The notes below the pieces were generated by a model. The model saw only the letters and a program-made list of their open reading frames with translations. It had not been told where the DNA came from and made no database searches. Made by a program: the position numbers and the translations under genes. A DNA stretch of 64,000 nt from Margaritispora aquatica (taxonomy: Eukaryota; Ascomycota; Leotiomycetes; Helotiales; Discinellaceae): assembly GCA_007644065.1 (NCBI GenBank), contig VJWN01000002.1, positions 381,809 to 445,808 of the forward strand. The letters are read 5' to 3'. Below are positions 33,861 through 46,161 of this stretch, one piece after another. Within the stretch, counting starts at the first letter, position 1. Each line of letters begins with the position of its first letter.

Positions 33861-36010
33861 ACATTCTGAGCTGGATTTTAGGAATCGAATAATACGCGTC
33901 AAACACATAATATCTGTGTTCAGTTTGGTGAAACAGCAGGTGTCAGTGTTTTGATTTAAAGATCTTTCTTGTCAAAGATAGATTCAGCCCACCGAACATT
34001 TCCAAAGGTACCTCCCACTTGAACACTATCTCATATCGTGATACTGGTTTTTTTTCTATATTTTCCATGCTTGAGTTCTCCCTCTGCTTCTCATGCTCTA
34101 GGTTACTGAGAGGATTGCCGATTGAATAAAAATCCCTCACTCTCTGTGACTTCCTAATCCCAGCAACTTTCTTTGTGCACATGCCCAGAGAATACTTTCT
34201 TAAAGTATAGGTAGAACAGATATCGGATGAAGGAGGTGAAAGAGTGACTTAACCGAATAAGATAGGGGGCACAGAGTTCACTACGGCTGAAATTCTGCCT
34301 ACTGCACCCAAGACTCGACGGCTGCTTCATCCTGAACTCTCGCTATTTTGAGAATTTTAATGCTGTTTAGGTCAACAAATCTGACTGGATGTCGTCGGTC
34401 TAATTGTATGTTTTTCAATAAAGCATAACGAATCGAAATGTTCCAGAACCTCCCAGCTTCCTCAAAATATACGCCTTACAACTCCCACTCATTATTGAGC
34501 CGCAATCGTCCAGCTCCCGAGGAACCGGTGGGATGTGTGCAAAGAAAAGAAAAGGGCGGTGGACGTGCGTGCCGTTGGACATACCCACAACAGCGGGAGC
34601 ACGAACTTTGTACCTGCATGAAAAGCTTCCAGGATCAAGCTCAGGCTGTATGCTGATAGCATGCTCATCCCTGGAGCAACGTGCTAGCTGCAAGCTGCCA
34701 GCGCTTCGCAAAATAAACAATGCATGGAAGTGATCGGCTCCTCACGTTGCCAATGGTTACGGTTGTACATGTAACAGAAAATGATGATACTGATGATTGC
34801 GAGCTTGTTGGTTTTCCTCGATTGAAAGCTGGAGAAGCTACAGTAGATCTGAACAAGTGAGACAGACTTGAGCACGCACAGAGGAGAATCGATTGTCCGG
34901 AATCTGGCCCGGACATAATCTTAAAAGAAAAGACGGCGCGGGCGGCGCTGCTCAGAGCGGCATGGGATCCCCAAGATTGAGGCGGCTTAAAACATCGAAA
35001 GGAGACGGCACCGTCATTATACTCGTAGTAGCCTATAGTATGATCTTGAAACTCATGATGAATAGATTGATATAGCAGGGATTTGAGGCGATCATTGATA
35101 TTTAGGAGAAATGAAATGCAGACGGAGGTAACCCTCGTTGAAGTCTTTGTCTTGTGAAAGGCTTTTTTTTTTCTTCTTCTCCGTGCTGACAATAAGCAAC
35201 AAAGAGAAAGAAAGAAGGTTCAGTACGTAACTTGTAGTGTCAACGTCAATCTACCCATCGCTTAATAGAAGATGCAAGACAACCAGACAACGAGATACCC
35301 AGACAACCAACACCCAGCAAGATTGGCTTTTGACAACAATCAGATCTCAGAATATGTATGGAAGAAGGAAGAACACGCACTGGCGGTTATTGTCCAGTTA
35401 GAATGGTGAATAGAGAGACTATTCTCTTCTAATCTTCTCTCATCATCTCTATGCGCGGTGTCTCCTCCTTCTAGTTTGGCCTCATCATCCAATCCTATGC
35501 AGACAAGCCTTTCCCTTGTCTTTACCTTGTCTCTGCTCTGCGCATATGCAGGGAGAAAGCTGGTGTGGGTGTGGGTGGTGGTGGTGGTGGTGGATGTGCG
35601 TGTGTGGTGGTGCGGGCAGTGGGCAGTGGGCAGCTGGGTAGCTGTGGTTAAACTTGAACAACAAACCACCACCACGACGACTCTGCATCTCATCCCTCAA
35701 ACATCCAATCCAATCCTTCTCTCTTTTTTTTGCCCTTCACCCTCCCGTCCTAATCGATCTTCTGAAAAATCCCCCTCCATATTCTCCCCCCCCTCATTCT
35801 TTCATATCTAATGACGCTTCTCTCGTTCCTCATTATTAAGTTCTTATCACTGTAAGGTCCCTCAGTCCTAGAAGGGTCTCCTCCAGTGCCTATCGAGTAT
35901 CGAGATTGCCAATTCAAAGCACGGCCGCCCTAAACCAGACCGCCGGTCCAGAAAAACCAATAAACAAGAAAATACAAGTAAACACGCGAAACTCGCGAAA
36001 CACTTCTCCA
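33861..36010. other. Intergenic region and long leader of the CAP-Gly gene
   Basis: 2.15 kb. The first part is the AT-rich 3' flank of the dehydrogenase. 34400-35200 has overlapping short frames on both strands without a family signature. 35460-35830 is pyrimidine- and TG-rich and probably the transcribed leader of the CAP-Gly gene. The coding frame is open upstream of the first ATG, from 35906. Confidence 0.5.
35562..35612 (+). repeat. GTG/GGT-rich simple repeat
   Basis: Imperfect (GTGGGT)/(GGT)n run of about 50 bp, followed by short GGGCAGT repeats. Likely a hypervariable microsatellite in the leader of the CAP-Gly gene. Confidence 0.7.
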
Positions 36011-38597
36011 ATGTCGTCTTCCAAATCTCTTACACCCCGAAAATCTCTCGCTCGACCACGCCCTTCCTTCGGTAACAGCAATATCAACACCGCATCCAGT
36101 CCGAATCTCAGTGCTGCGTACAACGCCTCGCATTCTCCTGCCGCTTCCCGTGCCAACGCCATTCCTCGGAAGTCGTCATTGAGTGCACTCACCCTCACCC
36201 ACGGCTCGCTGGCCAAAATCCCAGATGCAAGTCGAGGTTACGGTTTGAGTACGGTGTTGGATGAGGATACGCAGACGCCAGCAACCCCCAAGATGCCACC
36301 CTACACACCGATGCGCCAGGATGGCGATGACCTGGAGGTGGGAGATATTGTGGACGTGCCGGGAAGCATGTATGGAACCGTCAGGTTTATAGGCACGGTA
36401 CAAGGAAAGAAAGGAACCTTTGCAGGCGTGGAACTGAGCGAAGAGTTTGCAATGCGTGGGAAGAACAGTGGAGATGTTGACGGGTAAGACATGCAAACGA
36501 AATGTTGGGATTTCAGTGCTGATAGATCTCCCCAGGATATCCTACTTTAATACATACATAGCTGGAGCTGGTATATTTCTGCCTATGAATAGAGCAACAA
36601 GAAGAGGTTCGCCTTCATCACACGAGGATTCCTATCCTCTAACTCCCACGACTCCATCAATAGGAGGTAATTTCAGAATAGCTGGTCAAGGATATACTCC
36701 ACCAACACCTTCCGTACCAAAGTTCAGCCAGTCCGTTGGACCCGGTCGAGCAGCAAGCCCTGTATCGAAGAAGTCAAGACCTTCTCTGCCGCGACCCGAA
36801 TCACCCATTCGAAGACCACAGCTTGGAGCTCGACCTTCGATCGGTGGTGCTCAGATGCCCAAGACACCAGCAAGATATGCAAGTCCAGCACCTGGAAAGT
36901 TTGGGCAGAGCGTCAGGGGCACACAAGACTCTAGGGATCCGAGCAAGAAGCCGGGAGGCTTCGCACCATCAAAGAATGGCTTGAAAGCAAGTATCGGGCC
37001 TAGGAGTGCTTCTGCACTAGGTCAAGGACCCATGAATATTAGTGATGACGACAATACGCCTATGCAAGTTACTCGGATGAACACAAATGGAAGCATAGGC
37101 TCAGTTTCGTCCTTCAATGCAAAAATACGACCCGCCTCAAGATCAGCATCTAGAGCAACATCTCGAGCAGGCCACGACGAGCTTGATAGATTACGAACTC
37201 AACTGGAAGACCGCGACAGGCAGCTCAGGGATCAGGCATCGAGTTTGGCAGAGATGGAGAGCAGTTTGGCCGAAGTCCAGACGTTAATGAACACTTCGGA
37301 GGGAGGTAACAGACATCACAGGGGCAGTATGGAAGATAAAGACGCCTCCACATTACGGATAATGCTTCGGGAGAAGAATGAGAAGATAGCCATGTTAACA
37401 GCCGAGTTCGACGCACATCGAGCAGATTTCCGGAGCACTATTGACACGTTGGAGCTGGCCAGCACCGAGACAGAGCGGGTGTATGAGAAACGAGTGGAAG
37501 ATCTTCTAGGTGAGGTTAGGGAATTGCAAGAACGAACGGAAGATGTCGATAGCGTCGCACAACAGCTGAAGCAACTCGAGGAACTTGTTCAGGAGTTAGA
37601 GGAAGGATTGGAGGATGCGAGAAGAGGTGAGGCAGAAGCTCGTGGGGAGGTCGAATTCCTTCGAGGTGAAGTGGAGAGGACAAGATCAGAATTGAGGAGG
37701 GAACGAGAGAAGGCAGCGGCAGCCCTGAACGTGGGTACAAACGGTGACTCGGGATTAATCTCCAAAGAAGTGGAACAGCGGGACGATGAAATCCGGGGTT
37801 TAAAGGCCATAATTCATTCTTTGAGCCGGGATGCAGTTCCAAACACCGAGGCCACGGGATTGGACCTTGAGAAGACCCCAACAAGACAACGCGATAGCAA
37901 TGGCGTTCAATCTTCTGAAGAACGCGAAAAGCTAGAGCGGGAGTTGACTGAACTTCGCGCTGTCGTGGAGGCAAAATCTTCGAAAGAGGATGAGCTTGAG
38001 CGCGAGCTTGAGAGGCTCCGAAGAGGCAGTGCAATCATTCAACCAAACCACCGTGCCAGCGCTATCAGTACCGGAACTGTCACACAAGACCGCTCATCTT
38101 CTATCCGTGACTCGAAAGGAACTATCGTCAGTTGGCGCGACCGAGACATGCGTACATCACCAGAAAGCCACAGGCGTGGTAACACATTAGAAACTATGCC
38201 AGAGAGCGATACCTACTCATCTGCCAATGAAAGCTTCTGTGAGCTTTGTGAGACTTCAGGTCACGACATCTTGACATGTACCAACATGTTCAGCCCGAAC
38301 GGCGCCCAGCAAAGCCATACCTCTGTACCTCACTTGCGAACCGGCAAGGATGTTGTCAAGGCCGGATTATCTCCTAAGCCCTCCCAAGAAGAGTACAAAC
38401 CAGCTCCTCTGTCACCCATCAAAAAGGACCTTCCTCTCCCACCTCCACCTCCAACAGTCAAAATCATTCCCAACCCAATGGAGTCCGGACCTGTTGCAGG
38501 CAAAGAGAGCGGTATTGTGAACATGGACAAATGGTGTGGTGTTTGTGAACGCGAAGGACATGACAGTATTGATTGTCCATTCGAGGATGCATTCTGA
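36011..38597 (+). CDS. CAP-Gly microtubule plus-end tracking protein (CLIP-170/Tip1-like)
   Basis: Two exons, 36011-36483 and 36536-38597, encode 844 aa. A Ser/Arg-rich N-terminus precedes one CAP-Gly domain (residues ~108-182): EVGDIVDVPGSMYGTVRFIG, GTFAGVELSEE, the variant tubulin/EB-binding loop GKNSGDVDG, and, across the intron, ISYFNTYIAGAGIFLP. A basic Ser/Pro-rich region (~185-405) suits microtubule binding. A long coiled coil (~405-690) follows. Two CCHC-type zinc knuckles end the protein: CELCETSGHDILTC and CGVCEREGHDSIDC. This order (CAP-Gly, basic region, coiled coil, knuckles) is that of CLIP-170, S. pombe Tip1 and yeast Bik1, which bind growing microtubule ends and recruit dynein and cortical factors. 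The start is the first ATG ahead of MSSSKSLTPRK. Confidence 0.93.
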
Positions 38598-39560
38598 GTC
38601 TAAGCCGAAGAGTGTTGTTGGATGGTAAACAAGCAGAGGTCTTTCCTAAGTCACTACTTTATTTGCTTAATGGTTGAAAGGATCGGGGGCATTGCATGGC
38701 ATGGTGGTCTTTCTTGCACAGCGATGATACCATTCTTTTTTTTGTGATTGGAAGCGAGGGATTGAGAGATCGATGATTTACTGATTCTTGTTACCTACCG
38801 GGTTGTCTGGACCTAGGTACACCAGGATATGACAAGACAGAGGAGGGTGATTGATGGCCACGCCGATGAAAAGCAGTGGATTGGGAGGTAACGACTCATG
38901 TAGATAGATAGAATAAACTTAATTGGTCTATGGTGGGCTGGTTGGCAAGGCTATGTCTAGTGCTCGTAAGCAACTGTCATTTTGATGCTGCCATTTTTTG
39001 TCACTGTTCAGCCAGGTCTGTATCATGCAAGTGTAACACTGTTAGTTTCTTGAATTTCTCTTGTTATTCGAGCATTGAGGCAGAGTAGCATGAATGGGTG
39101 AGAGAACGGACATGTGCTGAATACACACCTTAGATAGCCTACATACAGCCCCTCTTCACCTTGCTCCAATTTTTCGATTTTCTTCTAGAAAGCAAGCTCG
39201 ATCAATGGTACTGCTGTCCTACAGGTAAATAGACTTGTGGTAACGAGCAATGGCTTCACCTGTATTTCTTTCTTCTGCTTCTTGATTTTCTTCGAGCTTC
39301 TCAAGTAACAACGCTAAGGGGCCTAATACTTCATATAATTTTAGCTTGACCTGCGATGAGAATATTGTCGCCGAAACTCCGCAACATGCTCTACGCAGCA
39401 GCTTTCTTACAACATTATGCTCTAGTCGTTTGGCGGGAGGGACATTCGTTTAAAACAAGAAGTTCTACATCTCTTCAATACATTTTCAGCTAAAATCGGA
39501 AACACAGTCAACCGACAATCATCTACTCTATACCTCCATCCACCCAGGCAACAAAAACCA
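38598..39560. other. Intergenic, convergent 3' flanks
   Basis: 3' flanks of the CAP-Gly gene (+) and the BTB gene (-). No gene or repeat is recognised. Confidence 0.5.
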
Positions 39561-40574
39561 TCAAACCCGAATCTCCACAACAGGCGGCATCCTCTCCCTC
39601 TCCACCCTCCTCAACTTCATCGCTGCCCCCCTCAACATGACCACCGTCTCCGCACACACATCAACCATCATCTCGGTCGGATAATCCAGCATCAGCTCCT
39701 TGACCTCCTTCATGCTCAGCCCCTCTTCCAGCGTCCACTTCACAACCTCCCTTACAGCATACACCCGCAGCGGACTATCTTCCTCAGTCTTGCCGTACAT
39801 GTCGTCCCAGACGGCCGCGGAGGGGAGCATGTGTGTCCGGAGCGTGACTTGGTTGAGTTTGGCGAGGACGTAGCGCTTTAGGCGCGGGACGAGATACCGG
39901 TCTGCGAGAGTGTAGAGGTCGAAGAGCGCCATGTCCTCGTCGTCGTCTCTTTCGCACACTTGTGACTGTTGCTCCTTGCGCGCGGAAGAGAGCGCCGACC
40001 GCGGTATGCAGTCGCATGTTGGGGTTTTGTCGGGGTCCTTTTCCGGGATGCAGGAGAGCGAAATGCTCTGGCGGTACAGCCACTGCGTGAGCAGGCGGAA
40101 TGCATGCGGTGTCGTGTTCTCGATGGTGTAGGTTTGCGTTTGCTCTTCGATGAAGAACGGGTTGCTGAGGGCGGCGCGGAAGGGCGCGATGTAGTGTGTT
40201 GCTACTTCTTTGTGGAGCGTGAAGCGAGTCTCTGAGGTGAGCGAGGCATCGGTGGCAGAGGGTGTGATGATGATAAAGGTTACGAGATCGCTGGTGCTGC
40301 TGTGTGTGTATCAGTGGGTTGTTGGTTGGATGGCCGGGGGAGAGGGACGTACTCAAATTTGGGGAGGCCTTTTGGTAGGATGTTTCGTCTTTTGTAGGGG
40401 TTCTCTTCTTTGTGTGTAACAGGATCATCCAGATATTGGATTTTTCTCTTTCTGCTTGGTTGGGAAGCAGGAGAGGCGACGTTGCTGTTGGCGTTGAAGT
40501 TGCCGTCGTTGAGGCTGTGATGAGAATTAGCCGAGTTTTGGAGCTGAGACTAGACGAGCGTACGTGGAAGACAT
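39561..40574 (-). CDS. BTB/POZ domain protein
   Basis: Three exons, 40574-40564 (11 bp: MSS plus a split Thr), 40514-40353 and 40299-39561, give 303 aa. Junctions rebuild MSSTLNDGNF and KGLPKFDSTSDLVTF. The BTB fold starts at about residue 58, with DLVTFIIITPSATD, RFTLHKEVATHYIAPFRAAL, TPHAFRLLTQWLYRQS and ALFDLYTLADRYLVPRLKRYV. The region after the fold is helical and carries no Kelch, MATH or ankyrin repeats. Fungal BTB-only proteins of this size are numerous; some act as cullin-3 adaptors and most are uncharacterised. The strongly Arg/His-rich frame that overlaps on the same strand (40428-39784) is a shadow caused by high third-position GC. Confidence 0.8.
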
Positions 40575-42693
40575 CTTGACTTGTTCGGTAAGATATCGTC
40601 CGATTCGGCTTTAAACCCGAAGTGTTTTGTCAATGATGCCAGGACTCCTTTTTGCGAGCGCTTTTTGTGATGATCTTAAGTGTAGTTTGTTCTGTGGCGA
40701 GCAAATATAGAATTCCAGTTGACGAGTCTGATACAGGCGAAGAATGAAAAGAAATCAAAAATCTCAGCGCAAGAAAGCTTCTGATATACTTCTACTCGGA
40801 CAGCTACGAATTGAAATAACAATAAGGCCTCGCACAATGCGACAGTGTATGGCAATAGCGGTGGGTGGTGGTTGGAGAGGGACAATGGCTCGCTTAGAAA
40901 AGTGGGGCTGGTAGGGAGGTTTGGCCTCGAGCGCATCCCATTGTGCGTGTAGAGAGTGAATGATAGGATGGTGAGAACAAGATTCATTCTGATTTTTGCG
41001 TCCGAGTTACCTTGGAGTATTGTGTAGCTAACTGGTATTAACGTTGAGTGAATCTGATATAGAGTATCATTGTTGTTGGATTTGAGGTTATGCTCGCTCT
41101 GAATGAATTGAAATTCGAATTTGCTGTTAGAGTGGTAAGCGAGAGTTCAATTGGATTTGTGGATGCTTTAAAGTCAAGCCCGGATGTACGTACTAAATTT
41201 GATATTCATATTCATATTCATATCTCTCTCAACTTTCAGGTTGAGTTTGTTATCCAGTTTTCTTCGAGATAGGATATCCTATGGCTTCGAAGTCTCTCAT
41301 TTCATCTCATTTCATTGGTTAGACTTGCTTCGCAACAGATATCGGTAACCGCACTCTTGAACTCCAAGTCGTGGTTCACTCTCACGACAACAGCAGTCTG
41401 CGACGTTGCGACGGGGAGCTTGTCAGGTAGGTAGGAATATCATCACCAAACATGTCGTGGAGTGCTGCGCGCCATCTCTTCCTCTTCATCTTCCCCGTCA
41501 TTTCCGCCGAGTCCCGCAGTTGGCGACAAAGGGAGGGAGGCTTGAGATGTGAGAAACCCTCGAAGGCACACAACGAACAGACAAGGTGCGTATGCAACAT
41601 GCAACATGTCTGTGGAGCTTTGATCTGAGTCTCGACGAATTCGAAACCATCAAGAGAAGTGAAGGAAAGAAGAAGAGTGTCGCAAAAACCACAAAGTCTG
41701 CGATTTACGCAGACCAAGTTAACACAGACGAATTCACATACATGTCGGTCTGACTTGGATATACCATACACAAGCAAATCCTCACGCCCTCCGAGAGAAA
41801 TCTCACAGAGTTCGACGAAGAAACGCACCAGCATAGGAAGAGCAAGGGATGTAATCTTACCGTATCGTAATCCCCAATGTCTTCGTCAAAGCCCCATTAG
41901 TCAGGAATATGTATGGCCCACGAATCGAAACGCCCTTGACCGAGTCGTTGTAGCCAGGATGAATGGCGATTAATATATCAAAAAAAAAAAATGAAAGAAC
42001 ATAAGATATGAAGGCTAATAGTGTCTATTTTCATCACACCAAGCTGCTGTTCTTGTCTCAGTGCGGAATGATTTCTCACGACATTCTTTCTAGGGTCTTG
42101 CGCCTAAATCTTCCATGAAGAGCAAACAATACCTCTAACACCAAATGAGTCAAGCAACAGCGTGCTGCTGTACAAAAATAGCCCATGGATGCCTCGTTGA
42201 ATATTTACAAAAACATCACAGTACATAGTTAGAAGTTAGAAGTACGAATGAGAAGAGGACAGTGATAAAGATGCAGCGACGACGAGAACAAGAATAAAAT
42301 GCGATCGATCAAATGTAATAGACACTAAAAGTTACATACAATGCAATAGGTAGGCAAGCAAGCAAGAGGACAATAATCCACGCCAACATCCACTCGTCAA
42401 AAGTACAACACATCACACTCACACAAATCCTCACCAATTCATGACATCCACGTTAGAAACTATTTCATAACATCCATAGCTCCTAAATTGTATCACCTTG
42501 TGCCTTTTCACACCACAAAAATATCTCACACCTATGATAACAACCCTTATGTCTCCAAACTCATATACACACACACCACCGGTTTTGTTTCTTCCTACTG
42601 GCAACAAAGGAAAATGGCCTTCACGGGCTCACATGCATGCTGGGTATTTTGAAAATTTTCTCTGGTCTGATCTTGTTGTTACGAGCAAGACAT
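40575..42693. other. Intergenic region
   Basis: 2.1 kb between two minus-strand genes. A 150-codon minus frame at 41382-41834 (Cys-rich first half, ending MKRKRWRAALHDMF...) has no recognised domain and an unusual composition, so it is left uncalled. (ATATTC)-type repeats lie at 41205-41222 and a poly-A run at 41980-41990. The last 0.7 kb is AC-rich and probably the 3' UTR of the GH17 gene. Confidence 0.45.
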
Positions 42694-44410
42694 TTAGAAG
42701 AGATCGATAGATCCCCAGCTCTTCTCGCATTGGAAAGCTCCAGCCTCCTTCCATAAGTCGTCGACGAAAGAGAACATGACGGACTTTCCACCAACGTGCT
42801 TGATGATGCCGGCAACAGCGGTAGCTTGCTCGGATTTACCAGGGCATGCCTTGCCGTTGCAGGTACCGGCTGATGGCCATCCGGTCTCGAGGTTGATACC
42901 GGACTTGCCAGGGCAAAGGGTGTCGACAATAGCGAGCTGGGAAGCGGTGAAGGCACCAGCAGATCCGGCGTCGACATCAGCGTTGAAGAAGGGGTGAATG
43001 TTGGCACCAACAACATCAACGACACCGCAAAGTGTGCTGGCATGTTCTTGCCAGATGTTGAGAGGCTCGGTGGTGGTGCATGGTCCAGTGTAGCCAGCTC
43101 CAGAGAAAGAGGCCTTGCAGGAAGACATGAAACCTGCGAGCTCACCAGCGGAAGCGTAACCGGAGAAGATACACTCGTTTCCGATGACGATGAGCTCAAC
43201 GAGTGACCACTTACCCCAGGAAACAATGTCAGTGACTTGCTGAGCAGCTCCAGAAACACCAGACTTGTTGATGAAGATACCAAGGATCATCTTGAGACCA
43301 GAAATTTCACAAGCGGCTCCGATATTCTGGAGTCCTGAGCAATCAGTGCTGTAAACACGGACAGTGGAGAAACCCTTGGAGGCGATGAGAGCGATATCGA
43401 TCAAGACAGCGCCAGCAGACTTGCAGGCACCGTTTTGCTCATATGGAGAGTAAGTGATGGCCCAGTGTGGTCCGGAAGATCCAAGGGAGCCACCATTGGT
43501 GGAGGTGGTGGACTTGGTTGGGGTGCTGACAGGTGCAGCAACAACAGTTGTGGCTGCTGCTACGACAACTGGTGCAGCGACTGTAGGAGCAGGTACTCCG
43601 GAAGTGTATGGGCAGAAGATAACATAGTTAGTCTCGGTGATGGTTGTGACGACCTCTGCCTGAGTATAGGTTCCTGGGGCATAGGAAGTTGGGGTTGGGT
43701 AGACCCAGACAGTCTCGGTTGCAAAGACAGTTGTGATTGGGGCGATGGTGTATGTTCCAGCACTTGGGCATACGTAGGTGGTGGTCAAGATGGTGCTAGT
43801 GACAGCACCGCCTGGGAGAGTGGAAACTGAAGCGTATGGGCAGACAACCGTAGTAGCTTGGGTTACAACTGTGGTAACTCCTCCAGCGGTGTGAGTACCA
43901 GCTGGGACCTTGGTTGAAGCAGGAGCACAGACAGTTGTTGATTCAGTCAGTGTGATGGTGGTAGCGGGGATAGTGTAAATGCCTGGGGTAGGGCAAGTGG
44001 TTGCCATTGCAGTTGGAACAGCTGGTACGGGAAAGCTGGTGGATACATATGGTTTGGCGGATGTGACCACCGCAACTGAGCTCGAACTTGGCGCAGGGGC
44101 AACAGATGAGCTTGGTGGGGGAGCCATTGATGAGATGGTGGTTGACTCAGGAGGGAAGTAGACTAAATGTGTAAGTATATTTTCGTACATGCCTTTGTGC
44201 AAGATCCAACATACGAGATCCTTCACCAGTGACGGTGTAGTAAACAGTGGTGCATCCACATGTTGGCTCTGGGGCCTTGGCTGTTGTCAAATTCAGACCT
44301 CTCTCATGGAATGCTCCATGAGCGTGATGACGAGCAGCATGTGCATGTTGTTCTCCAGCAATAACTCCAGACGCGAGCGCCGCAGCGACAGCAAAAACTC
44401 CAGCCCTCAT
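42694..44410 (-). CDS. GH17 cell-wall beta-1,3-glucanase/transglycosylase with Thr-rich repeat stalk
   Basis: Two exons, 44410-44215 and 44162-42694, encode 554 aa. A signal peptide (residues 1-18, ending GVIAG) is followed by a His/Ala-rich segment and CGCTTVYYTVTG. After the intron comes a Ser/Thr/Pro/Val-rich stalk with four imperfect Cys-containing repeats (residues ~110-270; each runs CP.., GTYT, TTV, VCP). The catalytic domain occupies ~290-554. It shows ITYSPYEQNGACKSA, VRVYSTDCSGL, the acid/base IVIGNE and the nucleophile NLETGWPSAG, so both catalytic glutamates of family GH17 are present. This layout matches yeast Scw4/Scw10 and related fungal wall proteins that remodel beta-1,3-glucan. 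There is no hydrophobic GPI tail, so retention is probably through the stalk or disulphides. Confidence 0.93.
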
Positions 44411-45016
44411 ATTGAAGTGAAATTCCCTTGCAATTATCGTAGAAACTTAAGAAGTGATCGATCGACTTTGATTTCTGGTATTATTCGTAGACGAAATAAC
44501 GAGTGCCCGCTGAAAGAGTGAAGCGGTAGTTTGGAGGGAGGGAAAAGGAGGATGGACGACGGCGACGAAGTATCACGGCATCAACGAAGAGTAAGAGAGA
44601 GAAAGAAGAGAAGAAGAGCAAACGACGGGAGGGATAGGGTAGTTCAAATGCACTCCATGAAGATCTTGGCGTGTTAGCTTTGGTTGGAGAGTGGATTTGG
44701 GTGGTACACTGTACGGGCCATTTACAGTACAGGGCGAAAGCGGATGTGATCCTTTCTGCAACTTTGCCAACAAGGATAATATTCTCCCCATGCCCCTTCC
44801 AAGTAAACAAGCCCCTTGCCCTCCCCGCTTGACTCAAAATCAGCAGCACTTCATTCAACGTTGGACGGTGTTTCGACAAGAACAACACTGGATAACCTCT
44901 CGAGCCCTGCAATAAAGCTGGACTTTTGGCTTGGACTGACCAGTGAGTGATCCAGAATGATTCGGGAAAGCAGGGACAGGGTCAAGAAACAGGAGGTGGA
45001 GGACAGAAGGGAGGGT

Positions 45017-45065
45017 GGTTGTGGTTGTGGTTGTGGTTGTGGTTGTGGTCGTTGTCGTTGTCGTT
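45017..45065 (+). repeat. (GGTTGT)n / (GTTGTC)n simple repeat
   Basis: Five GGTTGT units grade into GTTGTC units over about 49 bp. Confidence 0.85.
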
Positions 45066-45550
45066 CAGAAAATCAGGGAGGGAACCTGATTTACCAATTG
45101 CAATGCGAGCCACATGAGCCAAAAATAATTGGAGGAGACGCCCTCACATCATCCTCATTCTGACCAGTCGGAAAATTTTAAGGATATGAGCAAGCAGACA
45201 TAATTTGCGGGGGAACACAGCTTTTGGCCCTGACTAGACCCGAAGAGGCATGCTGATTTGATTAAGCTCAAGACATAATTTCCTTCTCGTGTTGATGGCG
45301 CCGTGGACCTTCCTCCTTGTCCAACAGTCGGCAGCAGCCAGCAGTCTAGCATGACGGATCAGAGAGGGCCTGGCACCAAATAGCTTGTGCCCACTGGGCC
45401 ACTGAGCCCCCCCCCCCCCAGTGACAGAGCTTGTGCAATGAGATCTGGTCGTGTAATTTCCTCATCGAGGCTCATTTCTTCGTCTGTCCATTCGTAGGTC
45501 GAAGAAGGCGGTGTGTTCTTGTCATGATGTTGTGTGTCTTTTGTGTCTCT

Positions 45551-45574
45551 TGTGTGTGTGTGTGTGTGTGTGTG
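45551..45574 (+). repeat. (TG)12 microsatellite
   Basis: Twelve perfect TG dinucleotides flanked by TTGTGTCTCT and CAACCG. Confidence 0.9.
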
Positions 45575-45901
45575 CAACCGCTGTTGTCATTTAGCCATGA
45601 GGCAAGATGGCCTGATGAGACTTAATTCGCGGTTGAATATGCTGAGCTTCGAAGAGACGTCGTCATGACAGGTCAGGCATTCCATCAAGGTTCTCCTATT
45701 TTCTTTTTCCAAACCAGACAAGCCTGAACCTGAACTTTGTGCACCACCGTTGACAACTGCAGCGCCAGTGCGCGCCACGGGTTCATCGCATGAAAAGTCG
45801 CCACTAGTCAGGAACAGCATCCTGATTCCTGATCATGTCCACAGACAGTGCATCCAGGATCCACCATCACACCGTGCGAGCTTTAATCATAAAGTTTAGG
45901 C

Positions 45902-45931
45902 TAGTTGGGTTAGTTGGGTTAGTTGGGTTAG
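45902..45931 (+). repeat. TAGTTGGGT tandem repeat, three units
   Basis: Three perfect 9-bp units plus TAG. It superficially resembles a telomere repeat, but the unit is not TTAGGG and the site is internal. Confidence 0.85.
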
Positions 45932-46161
45932 TCAGGTACCATGATGCCGCGGTCCACTTCCCCTAAAGGGGACCATCATCCTCCCCCATCCTCCCATCTT
46001 GCAAGGTTTCCTCGTCTGGCGCGCGAGAAAGGAAATTAACAGATCCCTCATCGGTACTCGTGCCGTGCGAGCTCAAGGCCAGAGATAATTCGGATAATTG
46101 ACATCGTCAAGCCCAAGAAACCAATTTCACAAATGATATTGCAATCATCTGCCGAGTGCCT

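Noticed and set aside
39784..40428. 214-codon Arg/His/Pro-rich minus frame
   Set aside because: Shadow of the BTB gene on the same strand in another frame; the BTB frame has clear domain motifs.
41382..41834. 150-codon Cys-rich minus frame
   Set aside because: No domain, signal peptide or splice partner; composition looks like translated UTR.
42621..43283. 220-codon Ser/Leu-rich minus frame
   Set aside because: Shadow of the GH17 catalytic exon; no family signature.
45902..45931. Telomere-like repeat
   Set aside because: Unit is TAGTTGGGT, only three copies, and internal to a gene-bearing region.
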